DNA of 64,000 bases, from the NCBI RefSeq assembly GCF_036924525.1, contig NZ_JAZHRU010000001.1:558001-622000 (forward strand). The letters are read 5' to 3'. A model generated the notes under the pieces. It made no database searches, was not told the origin of the DNA, and was given only the letters and a program-made list of their open reading frames with translations. Position numbers and translations under genes: made by a program. Of the stretch, positions 53,271 through 61,110 are shown one piece after another. Within the stretch, counting starts at the first letter, position 1. Every line of letters starts with the position of its first letter. Source of the DNA: Bradyrhizobium sp. AZCC 1719. Its GTDB lineage: Bacteria > Pseudomonadota > Alphaproteobacteria > Rhizobiales > Xanthobacteraceae.

Positions 53271-53450
53271 TCACCCTCCCCTGGAGGGGGAGGGTCGGCT
53301 CGCGTTGAGCGCAGCGAAACGCGAGGCGGGGTGGGGTGATCCCTCAACACGGGCACTGTCGGATCTGGAGAGACCGTCACCCCACCCCGCCGCTACGCGG
53401 CGACCCACGAGCGAGCTTCGCTCGTCTCGGACCCCTCCAGGGGAGGGTGA
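53271..53450. repeat. Composite palindromic element, CACCCTCCCCTGGAGG family, second copy
   Basis: The same arms and middle as 42937-43093, but with an additional 26-base hairpin at 53407-53432 (GAGCGAGCTTCGCTCG core) in the right half. It starts about 12 bases from the right end of the IS481 element and ends 11 bases from the LysR stop codon. Confidence 0.85.
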
Positions 53451-53460
53451 AGAATCTCGC

Positions 53461-54378
53461 CTAGCCGCCCTTCCGCTTCTTTCCCTTTGCAAAATGCTTG
53501 GCCAAAAACTCCGCCAGCACCTCGACGCGCGCGGGCCTTGGGCCGCCGGGCGGCGTCACCAGGTGCACCGCGCCTTCGGGCTGGTGCCAGCCTTTCAGGA
53601 TCACTTCGACCTCGCCGGATGCGATGGCGTCACCGACGATGAAGTCCGGCAAATCGGCAATGCCGAGTCCGGCGATGACGGACGGCAACAGCGCCTCGCC
53701 ATTGTTGACGCGGAGCTGGCCTGCGGGCCGCACGCTGGCCTGCTCGCCTGATGCGTTGGTGTAGTGCCAGACGCCGGCTGTCGAGAGATAGGCGTAGCCG
53801 AAGCATTTATGCTCCGCCAGATGCATCGGATGCGTCGGCCTGCCATGACGCTTCAGGTATGAAGGCGCCGCGACCGTGTAGCGCGGCATCGCGCAGAGCC
53901 GCCGCGCGATCAGCGACGAGTCCGGCAGGCGCGCGATGCGCAGGCCGGCATCGAACCCTTCGCCGATCAGATCAACCGTCGCGTCGCTCAGGTGAAGATC
54001 GATCGAGACTTCCGGGAAGGCTGTGAGAAATTCCGGCAAGATCGGCGCAACGGCTTTCACGCCGAACGTCATCGGCACCGCGAGCCGCACCAATCCGCGC
54101 GGCGCCATCGATTGCGACAAGGCTTCATTCTCGGCGTCTTCGCCGTCCGCGAGCAGGCGCGCGGCGCGCTCGGCGAGCCTTTGCCCGGCATCGGTCAGCG
54201 CCAGCCGCCGCGAGGTACGGTTGAACAGCCGCGCGCCGAGCCGCTGCTCGAGCCGACTGACAGCCTTGGACACCGTGGCCTTGGACAGCGCCAGCTCGGT
54301 CGCGGCGGCCGCAAATGACCGCAATTCCACGACTTTTGCAAAAATCGCGAACGCCTCGAAATCCGGGAGTCTGGACAT
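53461..54378 (-). CDS. LysR family transcriptional regulator
   Basis: A 305-residue regulator. The N-terminal winged helix (about 5-62) contains ELRSFAAAATELALSKATVSKAVSRLEQRLGARLF, then the effector-binding domain (about 88-290) with LVRLAVPMTFGVKAVAPILP and ALLPSVIAGLGIADLPDFIV; the tail is Lys-rich (GKKRKGG). It is divergent from pirin, with a palindrome in the 119-base gap, so it likely controls pirin and itself. The effector is unknown. ATG at 54378. Confidence 0.94.
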   Translation of the reverse strand: MSRLPDFEAFAIFAKVVELRSFAAAATELALSKATVSKAVSRLEQRLGARLFNRTSRRLALTDAGQRLAERAARLLADGEDAENEALSQSMAPRGLVRLAVPMTFGVKAVAPILPEFLTAFPEVSIDLHLSDATVDLIGEGFDAGLRIARLPDSSLIARRLCAMPRYTVAAPSYLKRHGRPTHPMHLAEHKCFGYAYLSTAGVWHYTNASGEQASVRPAGQLRVNNGEALLPSVIAGLGIADLPDFIVGDAIASGEVEVILKGWHQPEGAVHLVTPPGGPRPARVEVLAEFLAKHFAKGKKRKGG

Positions 54379-54401
54379 CGGCTCGGCCCTCGGGTCAATT
54401 T

Positions 54402-54420
54402 TGGAAACAATGAGTTTCCA
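54402..54420. promoter_or_regulatory. Palindromic operator between lysR and pirin
   Basis: TGGAAACAATGAGTTTCCA (54402-54420) has 7-bp arms around a five-base centre and lies in the divergent promoter gap. A related half-site, AGTTTCTA, follows at 54422-54429. This is the expected arrangement for a LysR-type regulator acting on the divergent gene. Confidence 0.6.
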
Positions 54421-54497
54421 TAGTTTCTATTTCTATATCAAGGTGCAGAGCATATCCAAGCGGCATCAAACTTCGAACCAATGAAGGACCACTTCTC

Positions 54498-55196
54498 ATG
54501 ATCGAACTCAGGCCATTTGCAAAACTCGGCAGCGCCGATCACGGCTGGCTGAAGGCAAAACACCACTTCTCGTTCGGCAGCCATTACGACCCCGACAATA
54601 TGGGCCACGGCGCGTTGCGGGTGTGGAACGATGACGAGATTGCGCCGAATACCGGCTTTCCCGCCCATCCGCACGCCAACATGGAAATCATCACCTATGT
54701 CCGCGAAGGCGCGATCACGCACCAGGACTCGCTCGGCAACAAGGGCCGGACTGAAGCCGGCGACGTGCAGGTGATGAGCGCCGGAAGCGGCATTCGTCAC
54801 TCCGAGTACAATCTGGAATCTTCGAAGACCAAGATATTCCAGATCTGGATCGAGCCGACGACAAGGGGCGGCCAGCCGACCTGGGGCGCCAAACCGTTTC
54901 CGAAGTCGGATCGCTCTGGCAAGCTCGTCACCATCGCCAGCGGCATTGCCGGCGACGAGGATGCGCTGCCAATCCGCGCCGATGCGCGGGTGCTCGCCAC
55001 CACGCTGAAGGCGGGCGAGAGCGCGGCGTACGAGGCGGCGAAGACGCGTCACCTCTATCTCGTGCCGGCGGCCGGCAGCGTCGAAGTCAACGGCGTGCGC
55101 GTCAATGCCCGCGACGGTGCTGCGATCCGCAACGAGGCGAAGCTGACGATTACCGCGCTGGAAGATTCCGAACTGGTGCTAGTCGACGCGGCTTAA
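54498..55196 (+). CDS. Pirin family protein
   Basis: A 232-residue bicupin. The N-terminal cupin contains FSFGSHYDPDNMGHGALRVWN, GFPAHPHANMEIITYV with metal-binding His residues, GAITHQDSLGNKG and MSAGSGIRHSEYN; the C-terminal cupin is degenerate. Bacterial YhhW/pirin proteins have quercetinase-like dioxygenase activity in some cases and are linked to redox stress. ATG at 54498 follows AAGGACC. Transcribed away from a LysR gene and followed by wrbA, consistent with a small quinone or redox-stress locus. Confidence 0.94.
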   Translation: MIELRPFAKLGSADHGWLKAKHHFSFGSHYDPDNMGHGALRVWNDDEIAPNTGFPAHPHANMEIITYVREGAITHQDSLGNKGRTEAGDVQVMSAGSGIRHSEYNLESSKTKIFQIWIEPTTRGGQPTWGAKPFPKSDRSGKLVTIASGIAGDEDALPIRADARVLATTLKAGESAAYEAAKTRHLYLVPAAGSVEVNGVRVNARDGAAIRNEAKLTITALEDSELVLVDAA

Positions 55197-55210
55197 GCCA
55201 CTCACCGATC

Positions 55211-55367
55211 GTCATGCCCGGGCTTGACCCGGGCATCCATCCTTCTTCGCGAGACTCCTTGCGAAGGCGATGGATTGCCGGGTCCCGGCTACGCCCCGAG
55301 GCTTCGCCGGGCACCACACAGCACTAGACCGGCGAAGCCTAGCGAAGACGGCAAGCCCGGCAATGAC
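55211..55367. repeat. Palindromic element, GTCATGCCCGGGC family
   Basis: Outer arms GTCATGCCCGGGCTTG (from 55211) and CAAGCCCGGCAATGAC (to 55367) pair imperfectly, with nested inverted pairs (GGATGGATGCCCGGG side, CTTCGCGAG/CTTGCGAAG, CTTCGCCGG/CCGGCGAAG). It occupies the gap between pirin and wrbA on the same strand. Confidence 0.8.
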
Positions 55368-55411
55368 ACCCAAAAATCAACAACACACATACGAACCCAA
55401 AGGACACCACC

Positions 55412-56011
55412 ATGGCCAAAGTACTCGTGCTCTATTATTCCGCCTATGGTCACATCGAAGCGATGGCGAATGCCGTAGCCGAAGGCGCTCGCAAGGCCGG
55501 CGCTACCGTCGACATCAAGCGCGTGCCGGAGCTGGTGCCTGAAGCGGTCGCCAAGGCCTCGCATTACAAGCTCGATCAAGTCGCGCCGATCGCAACGATC
55601 GAAGACCTCGCCAATTACGACGCGATCGTCATCGGCACCGGCACCCGCTTCGGCCGGATGGCGTCGCAGATGGCGAACTTCCTCGATCAGGCCGGTGGAC
55701 TCTGGGCCAAGGGCGCGCTGCACGGCAAGGTCGGCGGTGCCTTCACCGCGACGGCGACCCAGCATGGCGGGCAGGAAACCACGCTGTTTTCGATCATCAC
55801 CAATCTCTTGCACTTCGGCATGACGGTCGTCGGCCTGAACTACAGCTTCGCCGGCCAGATGAAGCTCGACGAAATCACCGGCGGCGCGCCCTATGGCGCC
55901 ACTACGATCACCGGCGGCGACGGCAGCCGCCAGCCGAGCGAAAACGAACTCGCCGGCGCGCGCTATCAGGGGCGGGTGATCGCGGAGACCGCCAGCAAGC
56001 TGCATGGCTGA
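55412..56011 (+). CDS. wrbA: NAD(P)H:quinone oxidoreductase WrbA
   Basis: A 199-residue tetrameric flavodoxin-like quinone reductase that reduces quinones by two electrons and so limits redox cycling. FMN-binding segments: [20 protein letters not shown] (about 4-23), [21 protein letters not shown] and [19 protein letters not shown]; the WrbA insertion between strands 5 and 6 ([20 protein letters not shown]) is present. ATG at 55412 follows AAGGACACC. Next to pirin and LysR in a putative redox-stress cluster. Confidence 0.97.
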   Translation: MAKVLVLYYSAYGHIEAMANAVAEGARKAGATVDIKRVPELVPEAVAKASHYKLDQVAPIATIEDLANYDAIVIGTGTRFGRMASQMANFLDQAGGLWAKGALHGKVGGAFTATATQHGGQETTLFSIITNLLHFGMTVVGLNYSFAGQMKLDEITGGAPYGATTITGGDGSRQPSENELAGARYQGRVIAETASKLHG

Positions 56012-56020
56012 ATGCGATAT

Positions 56021-56050
56021 GGGCGGCGTTCTGTCTTACGAATGCCGCCC
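56021..56050 (+). terminator. Possible terminator after wrbA
   Basis: An 11-bp stem (56021-56031 with 56040-56050, one G-T pair) and eight-base loop begin nine bases after the wrbA stop. There is only a weak T-run afterwards, so it is a possible, not certain, intrinsic terminator. Confidence 0.5.
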
Positions 56051-56158
56051 TATCTAGTCCTTCGGGGGCGATGCACGAAATCGTGAGGCATAGTTTCTAA
56101 ACGCCTTATGAATTCATGATAGGCCTTCGGCCTCCCGTCTGCACGCAAGGGTTCTAGC

Positions 56159-57106
56159 ATGAGCAACAATTCGCAAGTCCGGTGGCCGGAATTGCCGACC
56201 GCGGCGTGGCGTGACACCTATGCGACGCTCCATCTTTGGACCCAGATCGTCGGCAAGATCCGCCTCGCCAAATCGCCATGGCTCAATCATTCCTGGCACG
56301 TGGCGCTTTATGTCACGTCGCGCGGATTGACGACATCGCCAGTGCCCGACGGCGCACGAACGTTCCAGATCGACTTCGATTTCATTGACCACACGCTGCG
56401 CATCTCGACCAGCGACGGCTCGCTGGAGCAATTTGCACTAGCAGGACACTCGGTCGCCAGCTTCTATGCCGCCACGATGGCAGCGCTTGCCGAGCTCGGC
56501 ATTGCCGTTGCCATCGACGAGATGCCGAACGAACTGCCCGATCCGATGAAATTCTCCGAGGACACCGTGCACGCCGCCTACGATCCAGATGCTGTCGGGT
56601 GCTTCCTGCAAATTCTCGTCAACTGCGACCGCATCTTCAAGCAATTCCGAACCGGCTTCCTCGGCAAGGCCAGCCCGGTGCACTTCTTCTGGGGCAGTTT
56701 CGATCTCGCGGTGACGCGCTTCTCGGGACGCCGCGCGCCACGCCATCCCGGCGGCGTGCCACATTTGCCCGACGCGGTTGCACATGAAGCCTATTCACAC
56801 GAAGTCAGCAGCGCCGGGTTTTGGCCGGGCGGTGGCGCTATCGATTATCCCGCATTCTATTCCTATGCCTATCCCGAGCCGCCGGGCTTTCGCGCGGCGA
56901 AGGTGCAGCCGGATGCGGCGTTCTTCAGCGAAGCGCTCGGCGAATTCATTCTGCCATACGACGCTGCCCGGACGGCTGCCGATCCCGACAAGGCGCTGCT
57001 CGATTTCCTGCACAGCACCTATGAGGCCGCGGCAATCGCGGCAAATTGGGATCGCGACGCGTTGGAATGCGATTCCGGGCAGCCCGGCGTGGTGAGGCAA
57101 GTTTGA
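56159..57106 (+). CDS. DUF5996 family protein
   Basis: A 315-residue cytoplasmic protein of unknown function, recognisable by VRWPELPTAAWRDTYATLHLWTQI at the N-terminus, SPWLNHSWHVALYVTSRGLT, FDFIDHTLRISTSDG, VHFFWGSFDLAVTRFSGR, and EAYSHEVSSAGFWPGGGAI, LGEFILPYDAARTAADPDKA near the end. The FWPGG and FSGRRAP segments are conserved in the family, as I recall them. No cofactor motif is evident. ATG at 56159 has AAGG upstream. Convergent with a small zinc-ribbon gene across a palindrome. Confidence 0.75.
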   Translation: MSNNSQVRWPELPTAAWRDTYATLHLWTQIVGKIRLAKSPWLNHSWHVALYVTSRGLTTSPVPDGARTFQIDFDFIDHTLRISTSDGSLEQFALAGHSVASFYAATMAALAELGIAVAIDEMPNELPDPMKFSEDTVHAAYDPDAVGCFLQILVNCDRIFKQFRTGFLGKASPVHFFWGSFDLAVTRFSGRRAPRHPGGVPHLPDAVAHEAYSHEVSSAGFWPGGGAIDYPAFYSYAYPEPPGFRAAKVQPDAAFFSEALGEFILPYDAARTAADPDKALLDFLHSTYEAAAIAANWDRDALECDSGQPGVVRQV

Positions 57107-57115
57107 AGCTGCTGT

Positions 57116-57262
57116 GTAGGATGGGCAAAGCCAACGGGTCGCGCGAACACGCGCCCAGCGACGAGCGCAAGGGCGCTCGCGGAGTGATGACAGGCGCCGC
57201 GTGCCCACCGGCGCGTGCAATGTCGAAAATGGTGGGCACGCCTGCGGCTTTGCCCACCCTGC
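57116..57262. repeat. Palindromic element, GTAGGGTGGGCAAAG family, third copy
   Basis: Outer arms near 57116-57134 and 57245-57262 match the family. The core GCCAACGGGTCGCGCGAA and the GATGACAGG part are split by an extra hairpin (AGCGACGAGCGC / GCGCTCGCGG region, about 57157-57184). It fills the convergent gap DUF5996/zinc-ribbon gene, ending nine bases before that stop. Confidence 0.8.
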
Positions 57263-57271
57263 GAACCGCCA

Positions 57272-57463
57272 CTAATGCCGCAGTTGCGGCTTCATAATAG
57301 TCTGCCGGACTTCGGCGCCGCAATCGGCGCATTCATAGGTGAAGTCAATCTTTGCCTGGCTCCAATGCGGTTCGACGTCCCGCACGAACATCGGAACCCC
57401 GACACAGCACGGACAAATGACGAAACCCGGCTCAATGCCATCATGATGAATAAAGGCTGGCAT
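57272..57463 (-). CDS. Small zinc-ribbon protein
   Basis: A 63-residue protein with two Cys-x-Cys-Cys / Cys-x-x-Cys pairs (VICPCCVGVPMFVRD and TYECADCGAEVRQT), which would bind one zinc. Between them lies a short beta stretch. Such proteins occur as DNA- or RNA-binding adaptors, but the function is unknown. ATG at 57463 is five bases after GGGGAGAG; the frame starts with a GTG five codons earlier. Convergent with the DUF5996 gene. Confidence 0.75.
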   Translation of the reverse strand: MPAFIHHDGIEPGFVICPCCVGVPMFVRDVEPHWSQAKIDFTYECADCGAEVRQTIMKPQLRH

Positions 57464-57632
57464 GTTGGCTCTCCCCACGGCAGCAATTCACGAGTAGCCC
57501 TTCACCCGCAGCGCAGCATACGCGCGTGCGGCTAAGCCGATCATCAACTCTCGCGAACACACGAAGAACGGCTGCACTATCCTGGCATGTGTTGCAGATT
57601 TGCACGGGCTGTTCCCGTGCGGCAACAATGTG

Positions 57633-58820
57633 TCAGCTCTTTTCGCACGACAATGGCTTGCCGAGCAGGCGCTTCACATGGAAGTCGAGCCGCGGATAAT
57701 TGCGCAATTCGCGCACCGCGCGATCGCGCAAGGCGTAGGGCCATCCGCGCCAGCTCAGGGCTGCGCTAACGTCGATCAGCGGCACGCGCGTGACGCCGAA
57801 GCGGCGCTTGTAGCCGTAATTGCCGACAGAGAAGTCGAACTCGCGCACGCCGTCTTTGTGCAGGGCTGCCATGGTGCGCTCGATGATCAGCCGGCCCGGC
57901 GAACAGCTCGACCATTTCTCGCCGGCATTGCTGATGCGGATCATCACATAACGTGAGCCGGTCCTGATGCCGAGCAGCGTCGCCACGATCTCGTCGCCGG
58001 CTGCGAGCGAGGAGACCAGCGCATAGCCGTTGCCGACGCCCTCGCGCACCAGGTTGCGATAGAACGCTGCGCAGGTTTCGTCATCGAGGATGTAGTTCAG
58101 TCCGAGGCTTCGCATCCGTGTGCCCTGCTGAACCTCGGTGATCGAGAGAATCCGCAGCGCCTCGTCGGTATCGGTGACGATCGCAAAGGACGCAGCCGGA
58201 TCGCGCGTGAACACGCGCCAACTCCGTTCCAGCTCCTTGCGCACGGTTCTTCCCAGCGAGTAGCGCCAGGCGTCGTAATCCTCGCCTGTCGTGACGAGAT
58301 TGCCGTTGAGCGAGCACGGTCCGGCAGCGTCGAGCAATGCAATAGGATTGGGCCCACCGTCGAGGTCGACAGGCACTTTGCGAAGGCGGATGAGATCGGC
58401 CGCGTCGGGCATCCGGTGCAGCGCCGACAACAGGCTGCGCCACAGCGCGCGCGCTGCCCCGACATCGCGGGGCGCCGCGCTACCCAGGATCGGCGCGTTG
58501 TAATCGGTCAAGTCGAGATCGGCGAATTCAACAATCGCGATCTTGCCTTGCTGCCGGCGGATCAGCGGCAGCAGTACCACCGGCTCGCCGGTCGATGCAT
58601 CCGTCACGATCGCGATCAACGGCGCCACGCCTTCGGCCGCGGCGAAGGCGGCGTACCAAGCCGCGTACCATTGCGGGTGCTGGAACGGCGTCGAGGGGCT
58701 GATGTCGTGCCAGCGCGCAACGGCCTGCTGCCAGTCGCGCACCAGTTCGACGCAGAATCCGGCCGCTTGGCTTGTTGCGTGCGCCGCCAATTGCCCCGCA
58801 CTGGTCGTCAGCACCGTCAT
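57633..58820 (-). CDS. GNAT/FemAB-like acyltransferase of exopolysaccharide cluster
   Basis: A 395-residue protein of the CelD/BcsL type (GNAT superfamily, related to FemAB). Segments: ARWHDISPSTPFQHPQWYAAW, TLLGIRTGSRYVMIRISNAG, SSCSPGRLIIERTMAALHKD and REFDFSVGNYGYKRRFG, the CoA-binding and C-terminal core of this family. Members attach acyl or aminoacyl groups to polysaccharides or peptidoglycan. It is the distal visible gene of a minus-strand set with a JmjC-like gene, next to glycosyltransferases. The acceptor is unknown. Confidence 0.82.
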   Translation of the reverse strand: MTVLTTSAGQLAAHATSQAAGFCVELVRDWQQAVARWHDISPSTPFQHPQWYAAWYAAFAAAEGVAPLIAIVTDASTGEPVVLLPLIRRQQGKIAIVEFADLDLTDYNAPILGSAAPRDVGAARALWRSLLSALHRMPDAADLIRLRKVPVDLDGGPNPIALLDAAGPCSLNGNLVTTGEDYDAWRYSLGRTVRKELERSWRVFTRDPAASFAIVTDTDEALRILSITEVQQGTRMRSLGLNYILDDETCAAFYRNLVREGVGNGYALVSSLAAGDEIVATLLGIRTGSRYVMIRISNAGEKWSSCSPGRLIIERTMAALHKDGVREFDFSVGNYGYKRRFGVTRVPLIDVSAALSWRGWPYALRDRAVRELRNYPRLDFHVKRLLGKPLSCEKS

Positions 58821-58832
58821 CGGCGTTGCGAT

Positions 58833-59765
58833 CTATGCCGCCTTCGGCAGATCGACGATCTTGCCGGGTTCGTTCGCATCGAGGCGGAAATCGATCGCGC
58901 GGCGGGCGCTCCGCTCGCGCTTGACCCACCTGCTGTCGCGCACCAGCTTCTGCAGCACCTTCTTGGCGAAGAAGGACGGTCCGCGCAGATCGCGACTCTT
59001 CGGCGTGTAGCCGAAGCGATGGCGCAGCAGGCCGTTGGCGAGATGAATGATCTGGGCGCGACGGATGTCGTCGTTACCGTAGGACACCGTCATGGAGATG
59101 TTGACGGTGCCGAGATTCTCGACGCGGTGCGGCGCGTTCAGCGGCCAGTTCAGCATCTGTCCGGGCTCGAGGTCGAACACCTGCGCATGCGCGTCGTACC
59201 AGGGCGCGTAGGGCAGATCGACTTCGACATCGAACAGCGCGATGTCCTCGAGGTGCTCCGGCTTGAGGAACGGCGGCGTGTTCGGATAGACATAGACCCG
59301 CTTGCGGCCGGCGATCTGGATCAGACCTTGCCCCGGCAAATCGGCATGATAATAGACCTGCGCGTCCGGCGAAGAGACCAGAATGCCGGCCTGGTGGTTC
59401 GGCACCACGAATCCCGGAACCTTGGCCGCGATCTCCTCGAACATCCGGTCGATCAGCTTGCGGTAACGGCTATCGACCGCGCCGACATCGCGCATGTTGA
59501 GCCAGAGCCCGCCGCGAGAAATCGCTTCGATGACCTGGCGGCCGGAGAGGTTACCGATATCACCCTCGCGCCACACCCGGCTGGATCCCTTGGCTCCAGT
59601 CTTCACCAGGCTGTAGTGCTCGCGCGGATAGCTCTCGATCAGTTGCGCGAGTTCGTCCATCGAGAACGCGGGCGATTTGTGCATCTCGTGTTCGAGCCGG
59701 ATCGGCTGATGGCTCCAAAGCTCGGAATGCGTCTCATCCCATGTGCTGAAGATCTTGCCCGTCAT
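58833..59765 (-). CDS. JmjC/cupin-8-like protein in exopolysaccharide cluster
   Basis: A 310-residue protein with a JmjC-like double-stranded beta helix: GILVSSPDAQVYYHADLPGQGLIQIAGRKRVYVYP contains the His-x-Asp iron ligands, and LNWPLNAPHRVENLGTVNIS the distal His, with Lys and Tyr nearby for 2-oxoglutarate. The domain occupies about 110-235. Hydroxylation of a sugar or a peptide is possible, but no biochemical function is established for such genes in polysaccharide clusters. ATG at 59765 is chosen because the longer frame is not conserved in look. Twelve bases upstream of the acyltransferase gene, so cotranscribed. Confidence 0.72.
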   Translation of the reverse strand: MTGKIFSTWDETHSELWSHQPIRLEHEMHKSPAFSMDELAQLIESYPREHYSLVKTGAKGSSRVWREGDIGNLSGRQVIEAISRGGLWLNMRDVGAVDSRYRKLIDRMFEEIAAKVPGFVVPNHQAGILVSSPDAQVYYHADLPGQGLIQIAGRKRVYVYPNTPPFLKPEHLEDIALFDVEVDLPYAPWYDAHAQVFDLEPGQMLNWPLNAPHRVENLGTVNISMTVSYGNDDIRRAQIIHLANGLLRHRFGYTPKSRDLRGPSFFAKKVLQKLVRDSRWVKRERSARRAIDFRLDANEPGKIVDLPKAA

Positions 59766-59995
59766 CGCCGCTCCTGCTGACTTCCTGTTGCCTGGCGCAC
59801 CGCCTATTCCGACCGTCCCGAAATCGCGGCTTGGCGCCATTGCGCGACCGCCCGGTGTCCCGTTATGAGACGGCCGGACGACCTTTACGGTCAGAATGGC
59901 AAGAACGATGCCGGGCGGACGCTGCCGCTTACCGGAAGCTAATGTCTGGCAGCTATGGCTAACGCCGACAGTACCTGGAACCCCGCCGCCGCACG

Positions 59996-61087
59996 ATGAC
60001 TGGAGAAACCCGATATCGGGCGCTGTTTCTCGGCGCCGGACCGCAGATGCATTGCGGCATCGGCCAGTTCACCCGGCTGTTGCAGGAGGCGATCGAAAAG
60101 CTCGAGCCCGGAGCTGGCGCGACGTTAACCCTGACGCGCAGCGAGGGTTCGCTCGCCGATATCTGGCGCGCGGTCGGCCCGGCACAAAGCGTGGTCTGCA
60201 ACTTCCCGATCGTGGCCTGGAAACGTGTGATCTTCGCGCCGCTCGCGGCGCTGGCGATCGGCTGGCTACGCCGGCGCAAAATTGTCCTGATTCAACATGA
60301 ATGGGGCGGGCTGCATTGGCTGCGCCGCATCACCTACATTCCGGCGCTGCTGCTGGCTGATACCATCGTCATGTTCTCGCCGCTGGTCCGGCGCGAGCTG
60401 GCCGACGATCGCCTGCTCGGCTGGACCGCGAGAAAAAGCGTGCTGGCACCGCTGCCACCAAACATCGAAGCGCCGGCAGGCATCGAGGACTCGAAATTGC
60501 GCCATCGCCTCATCGCCGCCAAGGGCGACGGGCGGCTCTTGATCGGTTATTTCGGATCGATCTATCCGAGCAAGCAACCTAATGCGCTGCTCGAGATCGG
60601 CGCCATCCTGAAGCAACGCGGCGTCAAGCCGCTGCTCGTCTATATCGGCTCCTTCATTCGCGGCGTCGACAAGGTCGAGGACGAGTTTCATGCGCGCGCG
60701 CGCGAACTCGGCATTGCCGAGGACGTAATGGTCTCCGGCTTCGTTGCCTCCGATCACGAGGTGTTCGGCCTGTTCAGCGAGATCGACGTATTCTGCTATC
60801 CACTTGACGAAGGGATCACTGCGCGGCGCTCCAGCATTCTCACCTGCGTGCAATCCGGCCGTCCGCTGATCGTCGCCGGCCCCGCGCTTCCGGAAGAGTT
60901 CGACCATCATCCGCGGTTCAAGGAATTGATCAGCCGCGGTGCCATCGTGCTGGTCGCGCGCGGCTCGGACAACGAGGCTTATGCCGACCGTATTGCCGCG
61001 GTGGTGAAGCGGCCGCCGGTGCCGTTGCCGTTCGATTTCGACGGCTGGTGGAAGGACGTCGCCGAATCGGTGCGGGCGCAATTGTGA
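59996..61087 (+). CDS. Glycosyltransferase (GT4/GT-B fold)
   Basis: A 363-residue GT-B glycosyltransferase: N-terminal acceptor domain with ALFLGAGPQMHCGIGQFTRLLQEAI, IVLIQHEWGGLHWLRRITYIPAL, and C-terminal donor domain with LLIGYFGSIYPSKQPNALLE, VMVSGFVASDHEVFGLFSEID and the family signature segment FCYPLDEGITARRSSILTCV. It presumably adds one sugar to a lipid-linked repeat unit. ATG at 59996 is weakly placed, 230 bases from the divergent JmjC-like gene. Its stop is 23 bases from the convergent Wzy-like gene. Confidence 0.87.
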   Translation: MTGETRYRALFLGAGPQMHCGIGQFTRLLQEAIEKLEPGAGATLTLTRSEGSLADIWRAVGPAQSVVCNFPIVAWKRVIFAPLAALAIGWLRRRKIVLIQHEWGGLHWLRRITYIPALLLADTIVMFSPLVRRELADDRLLGWTARKSVLAPLPPNIEAPAGIEDSKLRHRLIAAKGDGRLLIGYFGSIYPSKQPNALLEIGAILKQRGVKPLLVYIGSFIRGVDKVEDEFHARARELGIAEDVMVSGFVASDHEVFGLFSEIDVFCYPLDEGITARRSSILTCVQSGRPLIVAGPALPEEFDHHPRFKELISRGAIVLVARGSDNEAYADRIAAVVKRPPVPLPFDFDGWWKDVAESVRAQL

Positions 61088-61110
61088 GACGCGTTCCCCG
61101 GACGCCATCG

